This document shows positions 34,300 through 44,200 of a DNA stretch of 64,000 bases, piece after piece. Where the stretch lies: NCBI RefSeq assembly GCF_032362555.1, contig NC_083506.1, forward strand, positions 2,093,501-2,157,500, in the 5' to 3' direction. The notes under the pieces were generated by a model that saw only the letters and a list, made by a program, of their open reading frames with translations, was not told where the DNA came from and searched no databases. Source of the stretch: Amyelois transitella. Taxonomy: Eukaryota > Arthropoda > Insecta > Lepidoptera > Pyralidae. The number at the start of each line of letters is the position of its first letter. The first letter of the stretch is position 1. Both the position numbers and the translations under genes were made by a program.

Positions 34300-34675
34300 A
34301 TTTATTTATATAAACTTTATTGCACAAAATACAAAACACAATTGGCGGATTTAATGCTAGAAGCATTATCTACCAGTTAACCAGTGGGTCTAAAAGAGAA
34401 CTTTAATTAATATATTTATACCTACACAAAATATAAAATAAAATAATTATAAGAAAACTACATAAAAATTACAATACATAAATAAATAGCAGTGCTAACC
34501 GAAATGAGAGAGAGAACTGAGAGTTATAGGTATTAAATACCCTCGCGACTCAAGAGAAACCTGTACACCCGTGATTTGAAACTAAAACAACTTGGGGATG
34601 TCCTGATGGACTCGGGAAGTGAATTGGAGGCAAAACCTGGACGGTGATAAGGGGTACCAAGAGTTAACTTATTTT
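34300..34675 (-). mobile_element. Probable 3' fragment of an unclassified non-LTR retrotransposon
   Basis: The plus strand starts with AAACTTTATTGCACAAAATA, GGCGGATTTAATGC and CATTATCTACCAGTTAACC, which I recall as a frequent lepidopteran retroposon 3' end read in reverse. The clade cannot be assigned by eye. Confidence 0.4.
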
Positions 34676-35002
34676 TATTTTATTTGAAGAACGTAAGATT
34701 ATTTCGTGATTAAAACTTAATAGTTGGCAGTCTTTTTTATAATGGTAACTAATAGGTATTAGACGCTACTTATACTAACAGTAGTATCCAAAATAATTTA
34801 TTTATTAACTAATTTATGTACACAGACACAAACACAGGAATCAAAATTACATAGGTTCTGCTTATTTCAAAAGAAATCTCTTCCAGACTCTAGATAGGAG
34901 ACATGATGGAAAGGGTGACAGGTGAATAATATGTTGGAATACATTTTTTTACAGATTAAAAACCTACTTCACATCATCCTCCGAAAATACTTTTTTTTAT
35001 AA

Positions 35003-35165
35003 CATACATAACATACATGTAGTTCACGTCTATATCCCTCGCGGGGTAGCCTAACTAGCTAACAGTATTGAAAATACTGATTGGCTACGTTCAACTGTTT
35101 TGGCTTGTAATAGAATTGAGATTCAAATAGTGACAGGTTGAAGCCCATCGCTTAAAAGAAGAATC
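35003..35165 (-). repeat. SINE-A, tail half
   Basis: CATACATGTAGTTCACGTCTAT..CGCGGGGTAGCC, then ATTGAGATTCAAATAGTGAC and AAGCCCATCGC. The head is missing. Confidence 0.7.
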
Positions 35166-35184
35166 CCTGATTTATTATTTAAAA

Positions 35185-35432
35185 TTTATGGAAAAGGTAG
35201 AGCTGTCTGTGAAAGTGAGACAGGGCCAGCCACGTCGAACTTTCAAGGACCAAATTTCGAATGTTTTGAAAAAGGGAAATGTTAACGGTACCCTTAATCG
35301 TCGAATATGCATGAAAAGCGTAATGAGTGTGAAGGATAGGTCTGTAAGGATCGTAGCAAGTGGAAATCAATAGTCTCTCCCTACCCTTACGAGAAACAGG
35401 CGTAATGGTATGTATATATGTATATATAAAAA
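35185..35432 (+). mobile_element. RTE LINE 3' fragment with readable ORF end
   Basis: The plus-strand frame reads VRQGQPRRTFKDQISNVL, the counterpart of VGVGRPRRTYLDQIKDVL at the C-terminus of the 43-45 kb RTE, followed by a diverged 3' UTR and a TATG tail. It is 5'-truncated. Confidence 0.75.
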
Positions 35433-35834
35433 TAATATTTAATAATAAATAATAATAATATCTATGTAAATATAATAAAATTCATTATATAAAAATTTAT
35501 ATCCTGTATAAAAAGACATAATACAACTAAAACGATCCACTTCACAAAATAAACAATATAGTCACCATGTTTATTGAATCCTTGAGACTCGCTAAATAAA
35601 AACCAAACTCCTTCTGATTGAGGAAATATCTGTTTGAAATAAATTAGATATATTTTCATCCAATCAATTCGGAGAATTATTGAATTATAACTCCTTAAGA
35701 TGAACAAAGACAAAAACTGTTGAAGAACAAGATAAGAAGGTGCAAAAACTTAAGATAAATATACTGTATTATATAGATTCCTAGTACAATAATCACATTT
35801 ATATCTAGGTTTACACTTACTATGACAATTGTCA

Positions 35835-35926
35835 AATAGCTGAACGGGGCCATTCAGTCTTTTCAAGACTGTTGGCTCTGTTTACCCCGCAAGGGATATG
35901 GACGTGACCATATGTATGTATGTATG
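35835..35926 (+). repeat. SINE-A, 5'-truncated, with clear target duplication
   Basis: Only the last ~90 bases of SINE-A are present (AATAGCTGAACGGGGCC to the (TATG)n tail). TATGACAATTGTCA flanks it at 35821-35834 and 35927-35940. The first four bases could belong to the tail. Confidence 0.85.
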
Positions 35927-36211
35927 TATGACAATTGTCACATCTTTGGTCCAAACAAGATATAGAGCCGGTAGTTTTACTCTTGGGTTTTTTAAATAGT
36001 AAGATATCAGCGTCAGAACATGATCTGAAATGTAAAACAAACAATAATAGTTTTAGACTTTTTAACATACCCAGCCTGATGAGATGGACATTTTAATTAT
36101 GTTTTTGCGAGAGTCATATTTTAATCCTTTACGGAACTAGTCTTTCTGTTAAGACTCCCGTTAAACGTTTCCTCGCACGTTACTTAGAAAAGATTATTAC
36201 CTAAACACAAA

Positions 36212-36468
36212 AATGTGCCGTATGGTTCCCGGCACTAATAGAAAAAAGAATAGGACCACTATATCTTTTTCCAATGGATGTTATAAAAGGGAAAGATATA
36301 AGCTTATAAACTTGGGATTTTTCTTTTAAGCGATGGGCTATCAACCTGTCAATATTTGAATCTCAATTCTATATTCAAGCCAAATAGCTGAACGTGGCCT
36401 CTTAGTCTTTTGACGACTGTTGGCTCTGTCAATCCCGCACGGGATATAGACGTGATTACATGTATGTA
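36212..36468 (+). repeat. SINE-A, near full length
   Basis: GTGCCGTATGGTTCCCGGCAC head through GACGTGATTACATGTATG. It lies about 500 bases upstream of the G7 TATA box. Confidence 0.8.
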
Positions 36469-36687
36469 TATACAAAAAACGATCACACAAAAAATATGTG
36501 TATGAACGAGTCACTCAGACTCAGCCAGTAACCAGACGAAGTAATGCGTTGTAAAAAATATAATAAATTAATGTTTGTGTTTTAGTTGTTATTTAATAGA
36601 AGCCTTTTGTCCTCGACTTCGTCCGCTTGTAGATGTTGTAACTCTTCCGTATATAATAAAATATTTTATTAAAATTCAGATTCACAT

Positions 36688-36796
36688 AATGACAGGCTAT
36701 TCAAACGCCTAATCCTATCTCTTAGTCGCCTTTTGTGAAATCGAAGGAGGAGTGGTCCTGTTCTTCTTTTCTATTGGCGCCGGGAACCACAGGACA
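36688..36796 (-). repeat. SINE-A, head half
   Basis: Minus-strand copy covering CCTTTTGTGAAATCG..AGGAGTGGTCCTGTTC and the head complement GCGCCGGGAACCACAGG. Confidence 0.7.
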
Positions 36797-36997
36797 CTTC
36801 AAATACAAATTGACATTCATCCATGTTGATTCTACTTTATTACAGTCGACGAATCAATATTACCCGATCCTTTCGCACGTGAGTCTGAGCAGCGGAACAA
36901 AAACAAAAAAAAAGCAAAAAGTATCGGCAAAAAAACGCTGAAGAGGATAGTAAACATCAGGTTATGAAGTATGACATAAGCGGGTGTATGCGGTCGG

Positions 36998-37006
36998 TAT
37001 ATAAGG
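36998..37006 (+). promoter_or_regulatory. TATA box of G7
   Basis: TATATAAGG, 40 bases upstream of the G7 start codon. Confidence 0.65.
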
Positions 37007-37037
37007 CAGTACCTAAAGGACACTAGCACAGTCAAAA

Positions 37038-39356
37038 ATGGCGCGGCTGGTGGTTGCCGCTTCGGTCCTAGGACTCCTGGCCTACTCTCATGCAGCTCCA
37101 GGTATAATTATATTTTTATTGCATTCGCACTTGTTAAGTTATCATTGGCTTAACAGTTTAAGACCGTTGGCTCTTTCTAACCCGTAAAGGATGAATGCGT
37201 ATGATAATAACAAAGCGATATGATAAATTGCCAGGGTCAAGATGCTAAGGAGATCTCTTACGTACACTCCTAAGTACACTTTCAGTAAAGGAAATATATT
37301 TTTTGCTTCTGTTATTTGTTATACATACATACATATGGTCACGTCTATATCCCTTGTGGGGTAGACAGAGCCAACAGTCTTGAAAAGACTGAAAGACCTC
37401 GTTCAGCTATTTAGCTTAATGAGATTCAAATAGAGACAGGTTGCTAGCCCATCGCCAAAAAAAAGAATCCCAAGTTTGTAAGCTTATCCCTTAGTCGCCT
37501 TTTACGACATCGTCCCATTCTTTTTTGTATTGGTGCCGGGAAGCACATGGCACAGTTATAAAAGTAAAATGTATATTTCAGGTTATGGAGGTGGAAGCCT
37601 CGGTGGTGGAGGCGGTGGGGGCGGTGGATTTGGCGGAGGCGGCGGTGGAGGTTTCGGAGGAGGCGGCGGTTTCGGCGGAGGCGGCGGCAAAGGGGGCGGC
37701 GGTGGCCTAGGTGGGGGTCTAGGCGGTGGACACGGCGGCGGACTTGGAGGCGGATCTGGAGGCGGTTTAGGCGGCGGTGGTGGATTAGGCGGCGGCCATG
37801 GGGGCAGTGGTGGTCTTGGAGGCGGAGGCGGAGGCGGATTAGGCGGCGGCCATGGAGGCGGTGGAGGACTTGGAGGCGGACTTGGAGGCGGCCATGGCGG
37901 CAGTGGCGGATTAGGCGGAGGCCACGGGGGCGGCGGTGGCTTAGGCGGAGGCGGCGGACTTGGTGGCGGTGGTAAGCATTAAAAAGTATGATTACCGTCA
38001 AACTTTCTGGATAGGTTGTGAATCACTACATAGTACTTATAAAACAAAGCCGCTATTTTAGTCTGTTTGTCTGTATGCTTAAATCTTTAAAATTACGCAA
38101 CGGATTTTGATGCGGTTTTTTGTAACATGTAGAGTGATTCAAGAGGAAGGTTTTTATGTAGAATTTTTTCCGAATTTTGCACCCGTGCGAAGCTGGGACG
38201 GGTCGCTAGTTGTATATAAAACATTTAGATACTGAAAAAATATTGTCGACCCCTTTTGGATTTCTTCCTATGGATATTGAGGAGGAGACTTTAGAATAAT
38301 ATTAAAAACCAGGACAACAATCAGGGACAATGTAAAATAATTGCCAAATCTTCATACAGGGTGTAAATTTCGACAATGAGAGATACCTAAACTAATAAAT
38401 ATTTTTAGCCCTAGTATTGATTTTGTGGCTAAGCAACTATCTATCCTTGTCACCTTTTTTAATTTTATTCGTATACGCGAAGTCTATTTTAAAAGTTTAT
38501 TTTTAATGTATTTAATTTCGTTCAGGCGGCGGTGGTCTGGGCGGCGGCGGCAGTGGCGGATATGGCGGACATGGCGGCCATGGGGGCGGCGGGCACGGCG
38601 GCAGTGGCGGCTTCAGCAGCGCTAACTCGCAGGCCAGCGCCAGCGCTAGCGCCAGCGCCGGCGCAGGTGGCGGCTATAAGAGCGGATACGGGTAACAATA
38701 TCAATCATTCCTAACAATTTTAGTAAATTCCAATCAATTTAATTTAATCCGTGCCGTGTGGTTCCCAGCACCAATAGAAAAAGTAATAGGACCACTGCAT
38801 CACTTTCCCATGGATGTAATGAAAGGCGACTAAGGAAAAGTCTTGTAAACTTGGGATTCTTCTTTTAGGCGATGGGCTAGCAACCAGTCGCTATTTGATT
38901 CTCAATCCTATCATTAAGCCATACAGCTGAACATGGCCTATCAGTGCCTGAATCATTATTCCATAAATTTAGCTATTCAGTCAAACGTGACCTCCTATTG
39001 TCTGTCTACCCATAAGAATAAAGACGAGATATCTTTCTTATGTATGTAAAGTTTACCAAAACAATACAAACCGACGAACTTTCATGAAAAGTTGAAAAGA
39101 TAAACCATAACAGTACCTAGATGTTATGGTAGTCTCATTCTATGCCAAATTTCTTCGCAATCAGTCGAAATTATTTAAATCTTTTAATGCAATACGTTAT
39201 GATTAGGGAGATGATTTCTTTTCTTAATAAATATAACTATCAATAATACTAAATAAATAATTCATAATCAAGTAATTATTTATTGTTATTGTTGTTACAG
39301 GCGGTGAAGAAGTCAACGGAATGAAGAATAATGAATATTCCAGAAGCTCAATGTGA
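37038..39356 (+). CDS. G7: glycine-rich secreted protein with two candidate last exons
   Basis: Exon 1 37038-37101 (signal peptide MARLVVAASVLGLLAYSHAA) joins exon 2 37582-37971 in phase 1; exon 2 is about 130 residues of GGGF, GGGLGGG and GGHGGSGG repeats. Two in-phase continuations exist. Exon 3a, 38526-38695, adds more Gly/His repeat and an Ala/Ser tail (SSANSQASASASASASA) ending SGYG, for about 207 aa. Exon 3b, 39301-39356, adds GGEEVNGMKNNEYSRSSM, for about 169 aa, with AATAAA at 39360-39365 directly after. Exon 3a cannot splice in frame into 3b, so they look like alternative ends. The donor after exon 2 (G|GTAAGC) is strong; reading through it would give a stop within three codons. The role is presumably structural, as for G6. 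Introns carry SINE-A copies and a Helitron-like piece. Confidence 0.75.
37323..37553 (-). repeat. SINE-A in G7 intron 1
   Basis: Near full-length minus-strand copy with an intact (CATA)n tail. It ends at GTGCCGGGAAGCACATGGC, about 30 bases before the exon 2 acceptor. Confidence 0.8.
38043..38209 (+). mobile_element. Helitron-like 3' fragment in G7 intron 2
   Basis: Ends GTGCGAAGCTGGGACGGGTC then GCTAG before a T, another Helitron-like terminus. The body (TACGCAACGGATTTTGATGC) differs from the copies at 18.4, 19.7 and 62.1 kb, so this is a different subfamily. Confidence 0.45.
38751..39047 (+). repeat. SINE-A between G7 exons 3a and 3b
   Basis: Head GTGCCGTGTGGTTCCCAGCA to AAAGACGAGATATC..TATGTATG, with extra sequence in the region before the tail. 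It separates the two alternative last exons. Confidence 0.75.
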
Positions 39357-39823
39357 TATAATAAATGTATTTTGCCATAGTTCTGTACATTGTTCGTTAT
39401 GTATGTAATATCTTAAATACAGTAGCATAATTAAAAATATATACACATATTTTAATTCACGACGACGTTACGCAACGTAAAAACCCAGATTAAAAACATA
39501 ATAAGTTCCTACTTGTAAAAAGACAGCCAAGTAGGTAGGTACTTTTTAAATTCACGCGCCGAGGGTTAAAATTTTAATGCCATAGAAATCGGAATAATTT
39601 AAGACAATGGACGCCACATTGTACGCGAAATAAGAAATTAAGGTGACGACTAGTGGTGCTGAATGATGACGTTTAGTTGCTATCACCACCTTGTTGCGAT
39701 ACCACTCTTTAGTCTTACATTATTCCTAAATTCTAATGAATGGTTGCCTTACTTAGTAACATTAAGAAAATACTGATCTCATACGAGTATAATCATTGCG
39801 CGGGGCCATATACAATAAATTGA

Positions 39824-40063
39824 TGCCGTGTGTTTCCTGGCACCAATAGAAAAAAAAGGACTACTCCATCACTTTCCCATGGATGTCGTAAAAGGCGACT
39901 AAGGGATTGGCTTATAAAGTTCTTCTTTTAGGCGATGGGCTAACAACCTGTCACTATTTGAATCTCAAGTCTATCATTAAGCTATACAGCTGATCGTGGC
40001 CTGTCAGTATTTTCAAGACTGCTCGCTCTGTTTAGCCCGCAAGGGATATAGACGTGATGATAT
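39824..40063 (+). repeat. SINE-A, near full length
   Basis: TGCCGTGTGTTTCCTGGCAC through GGGATATAGACGTGATGATATG, with a small internal deletion after CTTATAAAG. Confidence 0.8.
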
Positions 40064-40367
40064 GCATAAAAAATATCAATATAATTAGGTATATATGCAT
40101 ACATACGTAAAAGTATTATCTAGTAATAGGTAGGTACATTACCGTCGTTCTTGTTCCAGATACCCTTTGACACGCTGGCCAATAAATGTGTTTAAAAAGA
40201 TACGATAATTACTAAAAACCTATATATACATACAAAAATCGCAACGAACTTTGAAGTTCACACACCGAGAAAAATATTAAACGCCGCTACCTTTCAACAT
40301 TACAGGCAATAAGAATTGCAACATCTTTGAATTTATGAAACAAAAATTCTGATTTCAAAAGCAAAAT

Positions 40368-40480
40368 TAGGCGTCACGACGCTTTCCCGGAGGGGTAGGC
40401 AGAGACTACATATGTATTTCCACTTGGAACGTTCTTTGCATACTTCTTCCGTCTCATCCACACTCAAGAATAGGCTTTCT
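40368..40480 (-). mobile_element. RTE LINE 3' end, short
   Basis: GCTTTCCCGGAGGGGTAGGC, AGAGACTACAT and ACTTCTTCCGTCTCATCCAC match the last ~110 bases of the RTE on the minus strand. The (CATA)n tail is missing. Confidence 0.7.
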
Positions 40481-41234
40481 TTTCTAATATGAACAAAATT
40501 CTAGGTCTAGTTTGTGACCTATAAATTAAGTAACTATGTTATTAGAAGTTATTTAGCCATTTGTCTTAATTCATATAAGTTGCAACGGATAGTTAAATCC
40601 AAGCCCCCACCCCTCCGCTATAGATATTTTTTGAGATTTCAATTCACCACAGCCTTAATCCAGTCTAAAAATTAAAACATCTTAGCAACCATTGGACACG
40701 CCTTTACTTTAACACTAGTTGTTGCCCGCAACATCGTTTGCGTGTTCACTGTATACTCAAGGTTCGGTTCATATTGCAGAGTAGCTAGTCCCATTGGCTT
40801 CTATATCAAATGATCCAGATCTTCCACGCCAGCAGAAAATGCTCATCAGGTTGAACAACTTTTGTTAAGACGTCATTTCGATATTGCCTATAGTTTAGCT
40901 GAGTTGTTATGGTTCGATAAACTTAACTCAACTAAAACAACTCATTGTTATGGTTCGATATCAGCTGTTCCAGATTCCAAAACAAATTATACTTACCCTA
41001 TATGTTGGCCAGGCATAAGAGCTATGCAACAAAAAAAGTTTCATACAAAAGCGTACGTGTACAAACAAACAGACTTTTTTTTTCAAATTCATGCTCGGTT
41101 ACTATTCTTTATCGAATTTTTTTTTTTTTTTATATATACTCAATTTAGTTACATACAATTTTTGTATATGTATTGATTATGTTTATTCCTGTAGGTGACC
41201 CAATCTCATTGGGGCATGATTACGGCTTGCCTGA

Positions 41235-41243
41235 TATATATAA
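41235..41243 (+). promoter_or_regulatory. TATA box of the serine protease gene
   Basis: TATATATAA, 43 bases upstream of the start codon. An ATCAG initiator-like motif lies about 30 bases downstream. Confidence 0.55.
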
Positions 41244-41277
41244 TGCCAGAGCAGACATCAGCTTGCATATACAGAGT

Positions 41278-44200
41278 ATGGCACGGTTTGCAGTAGCCGC
41301 TTTAGTCCTAGGGCTCCTTGGGTGCTCTTCAGTAACAGGTATTATGCAACTTCATTGGGAAACACCAGGAAATTCGCAACACATTTCGCATATCTGTTTC
41401 GAATGTTTTTAAATAAAACATACAATATTCTGTGACGAAATATGTCAAGTGGAAAAACTCAGGAAGAGTAAAGTTCCCGTGTCTCTTACATAAATATCTT
41501 ATAAGGCAATGCATGTTTCTTAACTAGATTAAAGCGTTGCGAAAATTCAATTGTTGAAAAAACGTGACCCGTTGGTAACTATTTTAGACTGTGGCGAGGT
41601 GAAAGACGATATTTTACATATCATCAGTAATGGAGTTACTGTTTATCAAAATGAGATGCCTTGGCACACTGGCATTTATTTGAAGACGACGACTCCGTAC
41701 AAGCAAATCTGTGGAGGGTCTATAGTGAGACCCAGCATCGTCATATCAGGTGAGATAAACGTTCTCTCTTCTCTTTTGCAAAAAGTAGTAAGGCACGCAT
41801 CTTATGAGTCGAATTTAGGAGTAGGAAAACATAGTGACTTTCAAGTAACTGAATTCCAGAAGATTAACAGAGTCAAACGACAATCGCTCCTCGTTATAAC
41901 CGAAATTTTGAATCTCCTAAAAAGGAATTTTCCTATGATCATAAAAATCGATCATAAGAGGACTTCTTTCTAGAGATTCTGAGACGGAATGAAATTCTGA
42001 TATGTTCTCAAAGATATCTTAAGCGAGCATGGTCCAGACGAGCAATAGTATTCAATATAACAGAGGCTGTTTCATTCAGCCGCTCATTGCTTCTGGAGCG
42101 ACAACAAAGGGGTGTTACCAGCCAACAATTACGCTGTGGCAGCGGGCAACATCTACCGACCCTGGAACGACCCTCAGAATAACTCTCAGAAGGCTGACGT
42201 GAGTTTACTTATTAATTAAAATATACATAAAACAAAGCGCTTTGCAACCAAATTGGGACGACATCTGGGAGCGCTGGGGTGCCCCCGCCATGACTAGCCA
42301 AGTCAAGCGCAATGCCACAACCGTACTTTTTCTCGAAAGGATTCGCCTTTTTTAACTTTCATTACTTTTACATATTTTACAAAGTTAATCCTAAATGCAT
42401 AGCTGATACTCATTTATCAAGTTTTAACATATTGGTATCTGAATGATTACATGTAACTATTTAGAAAAATTAAATTTTACTTAGATTATTCTTGAACTTT
42501 TTAAGTAATACTTGAGTTAAATAAATCTAGCACGACTATGTACATTAACGTGGCTGTTCACTTCTCAGCCTCTATTATTAGTTTGTAAGTTTATTATTTT
42601 AATCGGTACGAGTATCTACATACTATGTATGTGCCTAGTTGGTTTAACTAAAATAATAAATAGGCTCCAACTCCAACGTCAAAACTAACTTCTAACAATG
42701 TTATTTTTATTATTATAATTCATTGTTGTATTTCAAATTACGAGTACGTACGAGTTTATTGGCACATTCCATGATAAACAAACGTAATATTGTTGACACA
42801 TCATTTTCCCTTCAGGTGGAATCAATCAATATCCCTGATCGCTACCGCGGCGTCGCCACTAATTATATGGAAGACTTGGCCGTTCTTGTGTTGTCGAAGT
42901 CCTTCGATTATGCGCCAAATGTTTCACCAATCACCCTCGATTTTAATGAGAATTTGGACCGACTTCAGCTAACCCCTGGTAATATGGGAAAGGTAATTTA
43001 TGAACACGGCGGAAAGTTTCAAAAGGAATTTCTATATACGAATTGTGTGATCCTTCCATAAATTCTTCCCAATGAAACTTTCCAAAGAAATCTGGATCAA
43101 AAAAATTAATCAAATATTTTATGTTATTTTTTCGCACATCCCATAAGAATAAAACTTATAGGTAGGTATTAAGTAGTTTATATTTCACACACACACATAC
43201 TTAAGACTGCCAATAATGGAATTAGTAAGATACTATCATTCTCGAAAAAGTACTTCCGAGGGATTTTACCGATATCCGGTGAAAACTTATATCGTATATA
43301 AGTTTTCACCGGATATCGGTAAAAGCAAGTTGGACGATGTACATACATACATACATACATAAAATCACGCCTCTTTCCCGGAGGGGTAGGCAGAGACTAC
43401 CTCTTTCCACTTGCCACGATCTCTGCATACTTCTTTCGCTTCGTCCACATTCATAACTCTCTTCATTCAAGCTCGGCGGTTTCGGGTACTTTTGACCTGA
43501 CCCTTTACCAGGACGTCCTTAATTTGATCAAGATACGTTCGTCTAGGTCTTCCCACTCCGACCTTTCCCTCCACACTCTCCTTGTATATCTGCTTAGTCA
43601 ACCTGCTTTCATTCATCCTCTCCACATGACCGAACCATCTTAACATACCCTTTTCTATTCCTGTAACTACATCTTCTTTCACATCACAACATTCCCTTAT
43701 CACGCTGTTCCTTATCCTGTCACTCAATTTCACACCCATCATACTCCTTAACGCTCTCATTTCCACTGCATTTATTCTGCTTTCATGCTTCTTTTGCCAT
43801 ACCCAACTTTCACTCCCATACATTAATGTCGGGACCAACACGCCCCTGTGCACAGCCAGTCGAGCCTTTTTGGATAGTTTCTGACTGCTCATAAAGGCAT
43901 GCAAAGCTCCATTCACCATGTTCCCCGCGTTCACTCTCCTTTCAATATCACTATCATACTTGCCATCTGATGTAAACTTTGATCCTAGATATACAAACTC
44001 TTTCACTTGCTCCACTTTTTCTCCTCCAATCAAAATATTACATGCTGTCATTTCTTTCTCCATTTCAAAAACCAGTGTTTTAGTTTTACTTACGTTCACT
44101 TTCATTCCTTTCTCTTTTAAAGCTTCATGCATACAGTTTACCATCTCCTGTAACTCCTCCGCTGATGACGCCAGTATAACCTGATCGTCGGCATAGAGCA

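Larger units (their letters stand above)
39366..41234. other. Intergenic DNA between G7 and the protease
   Basis: Contains a SINE-A (39824-40063), an RTE end (40368-40480) and otherwise AT-rich DNA. No exon is supported. Confidence 0.5.
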
